Shown piece after piece: positions 43,351-52,529 of a stretch of 64,000 nt of DNA. Origin of the DNA: Hephaestia sp. MAHUQ-44. Lineage in GTDB: Bacteria > Pseudomonadota > Alphaproteobacteria > Sphingomonadales > Sphingomonadaceae. The DNA is taken from the NCBI RefSeq assembly GCF_023806085.1, contig NZ_JAMSLX010000002.1, positions 310,001 through 374,000 of the forward strand. Direction: 5' to 3'. Both the position numbers and the translations under genes were made by a program. The notes beneath the pieces were generated by a model, which searched no databases, was not told the DNA's origin, and saw only the letters and a program-made list of their open reading frames with translations. Positions within the stretch are counted from its first letter, which is position 1; each line of letters opens with the position of its first letter.

Positions 43351-45687
43351 ATGGACGATCTGCTACAGGAATTCATTGCCGAAACGCGCGAGACGCTCGA
43401 AGCGCTCTCGGGCGAGATCGTCGCGTGGGAGGCCGATCCCGCCAATCGCGACCGGCTCGATGCCATTTTCCGCTTCGTCCACACCGTCAAGGGAAGCTGC
43501 GGTTTTCTCGATCTGCCCCGGCTTGCACGGCTCAGCCATGCGGCCGAGGACGTGCTGGCGGCGGTGCGGTCGGGGGCGCGCGTTCCCGATCGGGCGCTGG
43601 TCAACGCGGTGCTCGCGATTGTCGATCGGATCGGCGAGATCGTCGAGGCGATCGATAGCGGACAGGCGCTGGGCGATTCGGGCGAAGACCTGCTGATCGC
43701 CGCGCTCGACGGCTCGATCGAGGCCACGCCGGCAGGCGCCGATGGCGCCCCGCACCAGACGATCCGCCGCGCCGCGACGCGCAGCGTCCGCCTGTCGGTC
43801 GATCTGCTCGACCGGATGATGAGCGGGATGTCGGATATGGTGCTGGCGCGCAACGAGCTCGCCCGCCGCCTGCGCGAGGACGTCGATCCCGATCCGCTGG
43901 TCGAGGCGTCGCTCGAACGACTGTCGCTCACCGTTGCCGAGATGCGCGAGACCGTCACGCGCACCCGGATGCAGAAGATCGACGCCTTGTTCTCGGCGCT
44001 GCCGCGGATGGTCCGCGATACCGCCGCCGGGCTCGGCAAGTCGGTCTCGCTCTCAATCGAAGGCGGCGATGTCGAGCTCGATCGCGAAATGATCGAGATG
44101 ATCCGTGATCCGCTGGGTCATATCGTCCGCAACGCGCTCGATCACGGCATCGAAACGCCCGCCGAACGCCGCGCCGCCGGCAAGCGCGAAACCGGCCGGC
44201 TCACCGTATCGGCACGCCAGTCGGGCAACCAGATCATCATCGAGTTTCTTGACGACGGGCGCGGCATCGACACCGATCAGCTGGTCCGCCGCCTCGTCGA
44301 GAATGGCGTGCGCAGCGAACGCGAGCTGCGCGAACTGACCGAACGCCAACGGCTCGATCTCGTGTTCGAGCCCGGTCTCACCACCAAAGAGCAGGTGACC
44401 GCGATTTCGGGGCGCGGCGTCGGCATGGACGTGGTCCGCGCCAATATCGAGCAGATCGGCGGCCGGATCGAACTCGCCAACAATCCGGGCCGTGGCTTGC
44501 GGATCGCGATCCACGTCCCCCTGACGCTGTCGATCATCCCGACGATCGTCGTCGGCGTGGGGACGCAGCGTTTTGCGGTGCCACGTCAGGCGATCGAAGA
44601 GATCGTCACCGTGCGCGTCGGCGGCGCGGTGCGGATCGATCGGGTGGGCGGCGCCGCGATCGCCACCGTGCGCGATCGGCGGTTGCCGATGCTTGCGCTG
44701 GGCGACCTGCTCGGCCTTGGCGGTGCCGACGATGCCGATCCCGAAACGCTGATGATCGTCGGGGTTTCGGGCGGTAGCTATGCGATCGCCGTCGATAGCC
44801 TGCTCGATAACGAGGAACTGGTCATCAAGCCCGCGCCGCCCGCGATCATGGCGTCGGGCGTCTATGCCGGGCTGACGCTGCCCGACAGCGGCACGCCGAT
44901 GCTGTTGCTCGATTGCGCGGGGCTGGCCGATGCGGCGGGGTTCGTCTTCACCCGTGATCTTGCGGCGAATGACGATGTCGAGGACGCGGAGCCTGCCGGC
45001 GAGACGATGCAACCCGCGTTGCTGTTCGTTGATCTCGATGGCGTGCGCCGCGCGGTGCCGCTGGCCGCGATCGACCGGGTCGAACCGATTGCGACCGATG
45101 CGATCCAGCACAAAGGCGGGCGATTGCGGCTGTCGATCGATGGCGGGATGATCCCGCTCGCCGCGCAGGGAGCGTTCGAGGGGCGCGGCGAGATCCACGT
45201 CATCCGCATGAAGGATGGCGAGCATGAGATCGGCTATGCGATCGCCGAGGCGCTCGATATCACCGATCTACCGCTCGATATGGCGATCGCGCGCGAGCCC
45301 GGCCCGATTGCCGGGGTGATCGCGTTCGACGACGACCAGATCGAGATGCTCGACATCCACTGGCTGTTCGCCGACCAGATCGATGGTGATGGCGTCAGCG
45401 ATGCGCCGCTTTGCCTTATCGCCGGGCGCGAGGCAGCGTGGATGGCGACCTTCCTGCGGCCGGTGCTCGAACGCGCTGGCTACCGTGTCACCGCCACGCT
45501 CAAGCCGGGTGAAACCGCCGCCGTGGTGCTCGCGATGGACGACGATGCGATCGGCGATCACGCCGCCGCGCCGCTGGTCCGGCTCAGCCGCACCCGTGAC
45601 GGCGCCGATGCGCGCAGCATCTACCGCTACGATCGAACCGCGTTGCTTGGCGCGCTCGCCAGCCATCGCCTGGAGGCACGCGCATGA
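43351..45687 (+). CDS. cheA: Chemotaxis histidine kinase CheA, with duplicated CheW-like part
   Basis: A 778-residue kinase. P1 HPt domain with His44 in FRFVHTVKGSCGFL; then directly, with little linker and no clear P2, the P3 dimerisation helices (SVRLSVDLLDRMMSGMSDMV), the P4 ATPase (NALDHGIETPAERRAAG, DDGRGID, GRGVGMDVV), and a CheW domain (about 395-530). A further CheW-like stretch (LLFVDLDGVRRAVPLAAIDR) runs to about residue 660. The last 100 residues resemble a receiver fold that keeps no clear phosphoacceptor. It overlaps cheW by 4 bp. Confidence 0.92.
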   Translation: MDDLLQEFIAETRETLEALSGEIVAWEADPANRDRLDAIFRFVHTVKGSCGFLDLPRLARLSHAAEDVLAAVRSGARVPDRALVNAVLAIVDRIGEIVEAIDSGQALGDSGEDLLIAALDGSIEATPAGADGAPHQTIRRAATRSVRLSVDLLDRMMSGMSDMVLARNELARRLREDVDPDPLVEASLERLSLTVAEMRETVTRTRMQKIDALFSALPRMVRDTAAGLGKSVSLSIEGGDVELDREMIEMIRDPLGHIVRNALDHGIETPAERRAAGKRETGRLTVSARQSGNQIIIEFLDDGRGIDTDQLVRRLVENGVRSERELRELTERQRLDLVFEPGLTTKEQVTAISGRGVGMDVVRANIEQIGGRIELANNPGRGLRIAIHVPLTLSIIPTIVVGVGTQRFAVPRQAIEEIVTVRVGGAVRIDRVGGAAIATVRDRRLPMLALGDLLGLGGADDADPETLMIVGVSGGSYAIAVDSLLDNEELVIKPAPPAIMASGVYAGLTLPDSGTPMLLLDCAGLADAAGFVFTRDLAANDDVEDAEPAGETMQPALLFVDLDGVRRAVPLAAIDRVEPIATDAIQHKGGRLRLSIDGGMIPLAAQGAFEGRGEIHVIRMKDGEHEIGYAIAEALDITDLPLDMAIAREPGPIAGVIAFDDDQIEMLDIHWLFADQIDGDGVSDAPLCLIAGREAAWMATFLRPVLERAGYRVTATLKPGETAAVVLAMDDDAIGDHAAAPLVRLSRTRDGADARSIYRYDRTALLGALASHRLEARA

Positions 45688-46112
45688 ACGGGCTGTTCCT
45701 CATCGCCGAGATCGGTGGCCGCGCGGTCGCGATCGGCGCCGATCAGGTCGAATCGGTGGTCGATATCGGCATCGTCACCCCGGTGCCGCGTGCCGATGCC
45801 CGTGTGCGCGGTCTGGCCGCGCTGCGCAGCCGTGTCGTCACCGTCATCAATTCGTGCGTCGCGCTCGGGCTGCCGTGTCCGGGCGATGCCGCGCGCCGCG
45901 CGGTCATCACGCATATCGACGGCCACCCCTATGCGATGCTGGTCGAGGGGGTTGAGGATGTCGCCGTGTACGATCTCCAGCCGCTCACCGGCGGCATTGC
46001 GCTCGAAGCCGGCTGGCGCAGCATCGCCACCGGGCTGATCGAAGTCCAGGGCGAGCCTGTGCTGGCGATCGATTTGCGTGCGCTGGTGCCCGGCCTCGCT
46101 GCGGCGGCCTAA
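45684..46112 (+). CDS. cheW: Chemotaxis coupling protein CheW
   Basis: A 142-residue CheW-fold protein: LFLIAEIGGRAVAIGADQVE, VRGLAALRSRVVTVINS (the RG-x-x-x-LR-x-x-V-x-x-V/D region), and ALVPGL at the end. It couples receptors to CheA. ATG 45684 overlaps the cheA stop by 4 bp. Confidence 0.9.
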   Translation: MNGLFLIAEIGGRAVAIGADQVESVVDIGIVTPVPRADARVRGLAALRSRVVTVINSCVALGLPCPGDAARRAVITHIDGHPYAMLVEGVEDVAVYDLQPLTGGIALEAGWRSIATGLIEVQGEPVLAIDLRALVPGLAAAA

Positions 46113-46177
46113 TTAACGGTAAGATTACGGAATTCGGGCACAGATCGATCCCCGGGGTTATAACAGGGTGCGGTTAG

Positions 46178-46543
46178 ATGAAAACTTGTCTCGTGGTCGA
46201 CGATTCGAAAGTCATTCGAAAGGTCGCTCGCCACATCCTCGAAACGCTTGATTTCGAGGTCACCGAAGCCGGCGATGGCCGCGAGGCGCTCGACGCCTGC
46301 ATCGCCAGCGCGCCCGACGTCATCCTGCTCGATTGGAACATGCCGGTGATGAGCGGGATGGATTTCCTGCGGGCCTTGCGTGAGCGCGCGTTTGCGCAGC
46401 GGCCCAAGGTCGTCTTCTGCACCACCGAGAACGGCATGGCGTATATCCGCGCCGCGATCGAGGCGGGGGCCGACGAATATGTGATGAAGCCGTTCGATCG
46501 CGAGACGCTCGAGAGCAAACTCCAGATCGTCGGCATGGCCTGA
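46178..46543 (+). CDS. cheY: CheY-like single-domain response regulator
   Basis: A 121-residue stand-alone receiver. The acidic pair is in VVDDSKVIRKV, the phosphoacceptor Asp in ILLDWNMPVMSG, the Thr in FCTTEN, and the Lys in VMKPFDRETL. It lies 65 bp after cheW. It is the phosphorylation target of CheA; the output (flagellar motor, pili or another effector) is not in the window. Confidence 0.92.
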   Translation: MKTCLVVDDSKVIRKVARHILETLDFEVTEAGDGREALDACIASAPDVILLDWNMPVMSGMDFLRALRERAFAQRPKVVFCTTENGMAYIRAAIEAGADEYVMKPFDRETLESKLQIVGMA

Positions 46544-46556
46544 TCGACGAGCGCTC

Positions 46557-47630
46557 ATGTCGCCCCCGCCGCGCGAGGCACCCCGACCCACTCCGGCCAG
46601 CGGCGCACCCGCACGGCTCCTGATCGTCGACGATTCGGTCGTTGCGCGCGCGGTGATCGGCCGCATGATCGACAGTGGCGATCATTTCACGGTCGTCGGC
46701 GCGGTATCGGATGCGCGGGCGGCACTGGCCTTTCTTGCCGATCATCAGGTCGAGATCGTGCTGCTCGATATCGAACTGCCCGGCACCGACGGTCTGTCGG
46801 CGCTGCCCGACATCCTCGCTGCGGGGAAGGGCGCCAAGGTTCTGGTGGTCTCGTCCAGCGCTCACGATGGCGGCGCGGCGGCGATCCAGGCGCTCGCGCT
46901 GGGTGCGGCGGACACGCTCGAAAAGCCCGAGAGCGGTGCGCAACTCGGCCCGTTCGCCGATCTGCTTGCCGCCAAGCTCGGCCGCCTCGTGCACACGCGG
47001 CCCAACGATTCCAGCTCGCCGACGCCATCGCCATTACCGCTCGCGCAAGGAGATGATTTCGATGTCGTCGCGATCGGCGCTTCGACCGGGGGTATTCACG
47101 CGCTCAGCCGGTTGCTGCGCGCGATCCCGCCCGATTTTTCGCTGCCGATCCTGATCACCCAGCATTTGCCGGCCTCGTTCATGCCCTATTTCGCCGCGCA
47201 GATCGCGATGCTTGCGGGAAGGCCGTGTGCGGTCGCCGCCGAGCATATGCGGCTCACCCCCGGCCGCGTGCTGCTGGCGCCGGGCGACGCGCATATCCGG
47301 GTGGTCCGTTCGGGCACGGGGGCGGCTGTCCGGCTCGATCGGCAGCCCGTGCAAAGCGGGTGTATGCCCTCGGTCGATCCGATGTTCGCGTCGGTGGCGC
47401 AGGTTTACGGCGCGCGTGCGCTGGCGGTGGTGTTGAGCGGGATGGGGCGTGACGGCGCTCAGGGCGCCCGTGCCGTGGTCGACGCCGGCGGCTGCGTCAT
47501 CGCGCAGGATCAGGCGAGTTCGGTGGTGTGGGGCATGCCGGGCGCGGTCGCCAATGCCGGGATCGCCTCAGCAATATTGCCGCCCGACGTGATCGGGCAG
47601 GTCGTCGTCGCGCGGCGGAGAGTGCCATGA
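46557..47630 (+). CDS. cheB: CheB, protein-glutamate methylesterase
   Basis: A 357-residue protein. N-terminal receiver with IVDDSVVARAVIG and Asp in LLDIELPGTDGL; then the CheB esterase domain with catalytic Ser in IGASTGGIHAL, His in LITQHLPASFMPYF, and Asp in SGMGRDGAQGARAV. It demethylates receptors as an adaptation step. It overlaps cheR by 4 bp. Confidence 0.94.
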   Translation: MSPPPREAPRPTPASGAPARLLIVDDSVVARAVIGRMIDSGDHFTVVGAVSDARAALAFLADHQVEIVLLDIELPGTDGLSALPDILAAGKGAKVLVVSSSAHDGGAAAIQALALGAADTLEKPESGAQLGPFADLLAAKLGRLVHTRPNDSSSPTPSPLPLAQGDDFDVVAIGASTGGIHALSRLLRAIPPDFSLPILITQHLPASFMPYFAAQIAMLAGRPCAVAAEHMRLTPGRVLLAPGDAHIRVVRSGTGAAVRLDRQPVQSGCMPSVDPMFASVAQVYGARALAVVLSGMGRDGAQGARAVVDAGGCVIAQDQASSVVWGMPGAVANAGIASAILPPDVIGQVVVARRRVP

Positions 47631-48499
47631 CTGCTGTGATCCCGTCCGGGCCGATCCGGTCGAGCCGGGCGATGGCCGTCATCACGGCGCTGCTCGAATC
47701 GCGCACCGGCCAGCAGATCGACGCCAGCCGGGCGTGGCGAATCGAAACCGCGCTCAAGCCCGTGCTGCGCGCCCGCGGGCTGGAGAATATCGACATGCTG
47801 GTGACCCAAATGTTGAACGGCCGGTCGCCCGAACTGGCGGGGGAGGTCGTGGATGCCCTGCTCAACCAGGAAAGCTCGTTCTTCCGCGATCTACAGGTCA
47901 TCGAGATGGTGGCCGATGCCGCCGCCGGCTTTGCGCGCGAGCATCCTGGCCGACGGGTGCGGATCTGGTCGGCGGGCTGTTCGACCGGGCAGGAGCCGCT
48001 GTCGCTCGCGATGCTGTTCAACGAACAGGCCGAAGACGAAGGGCTTGCCGTGCCCGACATCCTCGCGACCGATGTGTCCGATGCCGCGTTGGCGCGCGCG
48101 CGCGACGGCCGCTATTCGCAATTCGAAATCCAGCGTGGACTGCCCGTCAGGCGGATGATGCAATGGTTCGAACGCGACGGCGCTGATTGGGTCGCGAGGC
48201 CCGAGTTGCTGCGCCAGGTCCAGTTTCGTCGTCAGAATCTCGTCAATGACGCGCCGCCGGTCGGTCGTTTCGATATCGTGCTGTGCCGCAACGTCCTGCT
48301 CTATCTCGCGGCGGAGCTGCGGCGGCAGATCCTCGATGCCTTTGCACAGGTGATCCGCCCCGGCGGGTTGCTGGTGCTCGGCGCGGGCGAAACGGTGATC
48401 GGTCAGACCGACGCGTTCCGGCCGAGCCCCGCCTTCCGCGGGCTCTATGAGGCAACCGGTTGCACTGGCACGCCGGTGCGGCTGGTCCAGGCAGGCTGA
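47627..48499 (+). CDS. cheR: CheR, protein-glutamate methyltransferase
   Basis: A 290-residue SAM-dependent methyltransferase. LNQESSFFRDLQVIEMV corresponds to the TxFFRD region of CheR, IWSAGCSTGQEPLSLAML is the SAM-binding motif, ILATDVSDAALARARDGRYS follows, and DIVLCRNVLLYL is the catalytic region. It lies as last gene of the cheA-W-Y-B-R run, coupled to cheB by 4 bp. No methyl-accepting chemoreceptor gene is in the window. Confidence 0.93.
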   Translation: MTAVIPSGPIRSSRAMAVITALLESRTGQQIDASRAWRIETALKPVLRARGLENIDMLVTQMLNGRSPELAGEVVDALLNQESSFFRDLQVIEMVADAAAGFAREHPGRRVRIWSAGCSTGQEPLSLAMLFNEQAEDEGLAVPDILATDVSDAALARARDGRYSQFEIQRGLPVRRMMQWFERDGADWVARPELLRQVQFRRQNLVNDAPPVGRFDIVLCRNVLLYLAAELRRQILDAFAQVIRPGGLLVLGAGETVIGQTDAFRPSPAFRGLYEATGCTGTPVRLVQAG

Positions 48500-48540
48500 G
48501 CGCGCTTTACAAGCAGGCCCGGTCGCGCCAAGCGTCGGCG

Positions 48541-49221
48541 ATGATCGAGGCGCCGTCCCCCAATTTCGACGCGCGCGACCTGCCCGTGTCGATGATCGTG
48601 CTCCATTATACGGGCATGGAGACCGGCGAGGCCGCGATTGCGCGCTTGCGCGATCCCGCGGCCAAGGTCTCGTCGCATTATGTCGTGGCCGAGGATGGCA
48701 TCGTGCTGCGCCTCGTCGACGAGGCCGATCGCGCGTGGCATGCGGGCAAATCGTGGTGGCGCGGGGTCAGCGACGTCAATTCGGCGTCGGTCGGGATCGA
48801 GATCGTCAATCCGGGGCACGAATTCGGCTATCGCCCGTTTCCCGAGGCGCAGATCGCCTCGGTGGTCCGCCTCGTCGCCGCGATCAAGGATCGCCATGCG
48901 ATCACGCGCGGCAATGTCGTCGGCCATTCTGATATCGCGCCCGCGCGCAAGCGCGATCCGGGTGAGTTGTTCCCCTGGCACGAACTCGCTCGACGCCGGC
49001 TCGCGCTGCCGCGCCCGACGCGCAACCTGATGGACCCGCACTGGACCGGCGGGGGCTTTCTGATCGCGCTCGAACGGTTTGGGTATGACACCAGCGAGCC
49101 GATGGCCGCGATCATGGCGTTCCAGCGCCGCTTCCGCCCCGAACTGGTCGACGGCGAAGTCGATGCCGAATGCCGGATGATCCTGCTCGCCCTGCTGCTG
49201 CCCCAGCCGCAGGGGGATTGA
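48541..49221 (+). CDS. N-acetylmuramoyl-L-alanine amidase, amidase_2 (AmiD/AmpD-like)
   Basis: A 226-residue protein starting at ATG 48541. The amidase_2 zinc fold is seen in SMIVLHYTGMETGEAA (His), VSSHYVVAEDG, DEADRAWHAGKSWWRG, VGIEIVNPGHEFGYRPF and VVGHSDIAPARKRDPG (second His and Asp). A C-terminal peptidoglycan-binding-like helix bundle follows. No signal peptide is visible, so a cytoplasmic AmpD-like role in muropeptide recycling is as likely as a secreted one. Confidence 0.88.
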   Translation: MIEAPSPNFDARDLPVSMIVLHYTGMETGEAAIARLRDPAAKVSSHYVVAEDGIVLRLVDEADRAWHAGKSWWRGVSDVNSASVGIEIVNPGHEFGYRPFPEAQIASVVRLVAAIKDRHAITRGNVVGHSDIAPARKRDPGELFPWHELARRRLALPRPTRNLMDPHWTGGGFLIALERFGYDTSEPMAAIMAFQRRFRPELVDGEVDAECRMILLALLLPQPQGD

Positions 49222-49292
49222 TTCCCCTCAGGGGATTTGTAGCGGCCCCGGCCCGCTTCCAATGGCGCCGCGCAGGCGCTATGGGCACAAAC

Positions 49293-49662
<370 letters not shown>

Positions 49663-49706
49663 ACCGCTTCGACCGATCCTTGCTTGCGCTTCGCGGCCGG
49701 CGGCCT

Positions 49707-50255
49707 ATGTCGGCGAGAATGTCTACCGCGCGACGCTCGACCGATTGGGGCTTTCCCCGCTGGCGGGGCTACGGCTCCGAGCGTGAGGCCGTGCGTGTGC
49801 GCATCTGCGATCGCCACGGCTGCGAGAAACCGGGCGACCGGCCCGCGCCAAAATCGCCGAGCACCAGGGATCGCTGGTATTTCTGCGAGCAGCACGCCGC
49901 GGAATACAATCGCAACTGGAATTATTTCGAGGGCCTGAGCGACGAGGAAGCCAAGGCGCGCGAGGCCGACGAACGGCGCGACGCAGGCGGCTTTGCCGAA
50001 TCCAAACATTATGGCTGGGGCGGCCCCGGCGACGGCAGCCGATCGCGGGATGAAATGCGCGCGCTCGACATGCTCGAACTCGACGCCGATGCGACCTTCG
50101 CCGATGTGCGGACGGCATGGCGGCGCCTCGCCAAGGATTGCCATCCCGACGTCAAGCCCGGCGATGCCGAGGCCGCGACGCGGTTCCAGGCGATTCAGGC
50201 GGCGTATGACGTGCTGCGCGTTGCCGAGGAAAACCGCGAATGGCGTCCGGACTGA
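49707..50255 (+). CDS. DnaJ-domain protein
   Basis: A 182-residue protein. The N-terminal part has a Cys/His-rich stretch (RICDRHGCEKPG, WYFCEQHAAEYN) that could bind metal. The C-terminal 65 residues are a J domain: ALDMLELDADATFADVRTAW, then HPD in AKDCHPDVKPGD. ATG 49707 is chosen as start; ATG 49719 is an alternative, and earlier starts would enter the rnpB end. It is probably a co-chaperone of DnaK with a specialised client. Confidence 0.85.
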   Translation: MSARMSTARRSTDWGFPRWRGYGSEREAVRVRICDRHGCEKPGDRPAPKSPSTRDRWYFCEQHAAEYNRNWNYFEGLSDEEAKAREADERRDAGGFAESKHYGWGGPGDGSRSRDEMRALDMLELDADATFADVRTAWRRLAKDCHPDVKPGDAEAATRFQAIQAAYDVLRVAEENREWRPD

Positions 50256-50572
50256 AAGCCGGCGTTCGATCGGACTGGCAGGGCGCGATCCTCGTCTGCC
50301 GCAAATGCTCGAAGAAACTCGACGGCGGCTTCGGCCGCAAGGGCAAGCAATCGCTCGCCAAAGGATTGCGCAAGCGGCTCGGCCTCAAAAAGGGGCGCAA
50401 GGCCGCGATTGGAATCGTCGAGGTCGGCTGTCTCGATGTCTGCCCCGATGGCGCGGTGACGGTGGTGGATACGCGTGATCCCGGCCGCTGGCGGATCGTG
50501 CCCGCTGGCAGCAACCTGGATGACGTGGCGGCCGAGTTGGGCCTGGCCGCCGGCGCGGTTCAGCCCGCGTAG
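50240..50572 (+). CDS. (2Fe-2S) thioredoxin-like ferredoxin protein
   Basis: A 110-residue protein. Four Cys fit a thioredoxin-like 2Fe-2S site: LVCRKCSKKLDGG and VEVGCLDVCPDGAVTV. A lysine-rich helix lies between (GRKGKQSLAKGLRKRLGLKK). ATG 50240 overlaps the DnaJ-domain gene by 16 bp. Family members are often found with cobalt or metal metabolism genes; the role here is unknown. The 3' end overlaps the convergent sufE by 13 bp. Confidence 0.8.
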   Translation: MASGLKAGVRSDWQGAILVCRKCSKKLDGGFGRKGKQSLAKGLRKRLGLKKGRKAAIGIVEVGCLDVCPDGAVTVVDTRDPGRWRIVPAGSNLDDVAAELGLAAGAVQPA

Positions 50573-50967
50573 CGCCGCGCGGTCGCGCGGATCAGCGCGA
50601 TCATGTTGGGGATCCCTTGCGTCCGGTTCGAACTGAGTTGGTTCTTGAGATCGAACGGCGCCAGCGCGCCCTCGATATCGGCCGCGAGGATATCGGCGGG
50701 CGGCTGATCCTGCACCGTCAGCAGCACCAGCGCGATGATCCCCTTGGTGATCGCGGCATTGCTGTCGGCCATGAAATGCAGCGCCCCGTCGTCGCGGACG
50801 GTGGGATAGACCCATACCGAGGCCGAACAGCCCCGCACCAGGGTCGCGTCGGTCTTGAGCGGCTCGGGCATCGGCGCCAGCGTTCGGCCGAGGTCGATCA
50901 GCAGGCGATAGCGATCGTCGCCGTCGAGGAATTCATATTCGTCTTGCAGCGCGGTGAGATGACTCAT
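50560..50967 (-). CDS. sufE: SufE family sulfur acceptor
   Basis: A 135-residue protein. LDGDDRYRLLIDLGRTLAPM and VRGCSASVWVYP with the active Cys near residue 47 are the SufE hallmarks, along with ITKGIIALVL. It accepts persulfide from a SufS-type desulfurase and stimulates it. No suf operon is nearby; the two desulfurases at 31.6-33.8 kb are possible partners. Confidence 0.93.
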   Translation of the reverse strand: MSHLTALQDEYEFLDGDDRYRLLIDLGRTLAPMPEPLKTDATLVRGCSASVWVYPTVRDDGALHFMADSNAAITKGIIALVLLTVQDQPPADILAADIEGALAPFDLKNQLSSNRTQGIPNMIALIRATARRYAG

Positions 50968-51039
50968 GCCGCGCGAGCTAGGCGCTTCGCGCCACTTTCA
51001 CAATCCCGATAGCGCCGGCCTGCGCTGGCAGGGCGGACA

Positions 51040-51285
51040 TCAAAGGTCCACCCCGGCCGCGATCGCCTCCAGTTTGCGGATGCGTTCCTTGAGGTCGGCG
51101 ATCTCGATCCGCGCGCTCGCGTTGGGCAAGGCCCGGTCGCCGTCGGCCTCGTGCCGGACGGCCAGTTCCTCATGCTTGAGGTCGAGCCAGCCGCGCCAGC
51201 CGGTCAATCCGGCATAGGCCAGCATCGCGATTGCGGCGAGGCCGGCGCCGGCAAGGGTCATGTAAAGAATGCTGTCAGTCATCAT
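51040..51285 (-). CDS. Psp-array small membrane/coiled-coil protein 5 (shortened)
   Basis: An 81-residue protein with one membrane helix near the N-terminus (LYMTLAGAGLAAIAMLAYAGL) and a charged helix ending LKERIRKLEAIAAG. This retains part of the signature repeated in the four genes before it, but the trailing EIxxLR is lost. ATG 51285 has AAGGA upstream and overlaps the preceding gene by 11 bp. It is the last gene of the psp cluster. Confidence 0.75.
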   Translation of the reverse strand: MMTDSILYMTLAGAGLAAIAMLAYAGLTGWRGWLDLKHEELAVRHEADGDRALPNASARIEIADLKERIRKLEAIAAGVDL

Positions 51286-51541
51286 GACGCGTCCTTTCGC
51301 TGGTGCGGTCGCGCAGCGCCTCGATCTCGCGGTCGAGGCGTGCGCTCGAATTGTCGTCGGTGGCGAGCCGCTCGAGCACCGCAAGGCGCTCCTTGAGCAT
51401 GCGGACTTCATCGCGGAGCTGGCGTGCTTCCTGGCTGTCGTCGTTGCCGCGCGGGGCCCCGCCGGCTGCGAAACGCGCCTGCAAGATCTTCCCGATGGTC
51501 ACCACGATGATGATGCCGAGGACCATTTCAAAGGGGTTCAT
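51275..51541 (-). CDS. Psp-array small membrane/coiled-coil protein 4
   Basis: An 88-residue protein: one membrane helix (MVLGIIIVVTIGKILQ) and a cytoplasmic coiled coil ending LKERLAVLERLATD then LDREIEALRD. The same C-terminal signature occurs in its neighbours and in PspB. It starts 30 bp after the preceding gene. Function inferred only from context: a psp-regulated membrane partner. Confidence 0.8.
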   Translation of the reverse strand: MNPFEMVLGIIIVVTIGKILQARFAAGGAPRGNDDSQEARQLRDEVRMLKERLAVLERLATDDNSSARLDREIEALRDRTSERTRHDD

Positions 51542-51571
51542 GTCAGGTCTCCCTGCGGTTCTTGTTATGCG

Positions 51572-51853
51572 TCAGTTCAAGGGATCGACCGGGCGATCGT
51601 CGCGCAGCCGATCGATCTCGTCGGCAAGGGCGATACCGCGATCGGTGATGATCCGTTCGAGCACGCGCACGCGTTGTTCGAGCCGCTCGGTATGCGCGGC
51701 ATATTGCGCGGCCTTTTCGGCGGTCTGCACCCCCTGGATGTCCATCTGACGTTCCTTGAGCTTCAACCAGCGCTTGAACATGTCGCTGCCGATGCCCAGC
51801 ACCACGGGAAGGCCGACGACGATCACAAAGAAGGCGATCATATTGCTGTCCAT
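51572..51853 (-). CDS. Psp-array small membrane/coiled-coil protein 3
   Basis: A 93-residue protein. The N-terminal helix is IAFFVIVVGLPVVLGIG, followed by a basic KRWLKLKERQMD and a coiled coil with LEQRVRVLERIITD and EIDRLRDD. The architecture is that of PspB, and the signature is shared across the array. Confidence 0.8.
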   Translation of the reverse strand: MDSNMIAFFVIVVGLPVVLGIGSDMFKRWLKLKERQMDIQGVQTAEKAAQYAAHTERLEQRVRVLERIITDRGIALADEIDRLRDDRPVDPLN

Positions 51854-51865
51854 CGGGCCTTCTCC

Positions 51866-52186
51866 TCAGTTCGCGGGGCCGCGCAGCCGCTCGATCTCCT
51901 GATCGAGCAGATGGCCGCTATCGGTAACGATGCGTTCGACGGTCGCCAGCCGATCCTTGACCGAGGCGAGTTCGGCGCGAAGCTGCGCATTCTCCTGCCC
52001 GATCAGCTTGACGCGCTCGGTCGTCTCGTTGGTGGTCTTGGGATAGACCGCCTGTCCCCAGGCGCCATCGAGCGGGTAACCGTTCTTGATCCGCATCCAG
52101 GTGTTGAGCACCAGCCCGGCCACCCCGACGATCACCACGGTGACGATGAGCGGCGCGATGCGCATGATGATGTCGGCGATATCCAT
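51866..52186 (-). CDS. Psp-array small membrane/coiled-coil protein 2
   Basis: A 106-residue protein: a membrane helix (APLIVTVVIVGVAGLVLNTW), a short IKNGYPLDG element that recurs as AKHGYPLED in the preceding gene, then a coiled coil with VKDRLATVERIVTD and QEIERLRG. The shared GYPL element supports duplication of these two genes from a common ancestor. Confidence 0.82.
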   Translation of the reverse strand: MDIADIIMRIAPLIVTVVIVGVAGLVLNTWMRIKNGYPLDGAWGQAVYPKTTNETTERVKLIGQENAQLRAELASVKDRLATVERIVTDSGHLLDQEIERLRGPAN

Positions 52187-52199
52187 GTCGGCGATTCCT

Positions 52200-52505
52200 T
52201 CAGCTCGCGTCGCGCAGCGAATCGATCTCGCGCGCGGTGCGTTCGGCCGGGTCGGTGGCGATCCGCTCGAGCACCCGCAGCCGCTCCTCGAGCCGGCCGA
52301 TCTGCCCGGTCAGGCGTTCGTTCTCGGTCGACAGCAGTTCGATCTTGCGTTCGGCGTCGGGGCTTTCGCCGCGATACGACCGGCCACGCTTGCGGTTTTC
52401 GTCCTCGAGCGGGTAGCCGTGCTTGGCGCGAACCCAGGTGCGAAAGGCGTGCGAGGCGCTGATTGCGGCCACGATCCCCACCGGCACCATCCAACCCATA
52501 TCCAT
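52200..52505 (-). CDS. Psp-array small membrane/coiled-coil protein 1
   Basis: A 101-residue protein starting at ATG 52505, 24 bp after pspC. One hydrophobic helix (MVPVGIVAAISASHAF), then the AKHGYPLED element, a charged region, and the coiled coil LEERLRVLERIATD with EIDSLRD. It is closest to the next gene. Confidence 0.82.
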   Translation of the reverse strand: MDMGWMVPVGIVAAISASHAFRTWVRAKHGYPLEDENRKRGRSYRGESPDAERKIELLSTENERLTGQIGRLEERLRVLERIATDPAERTAREIDSLRDAS

Positions 52506-52529
52506 TGTAATCCTCCCTTGGCCCGTCGG

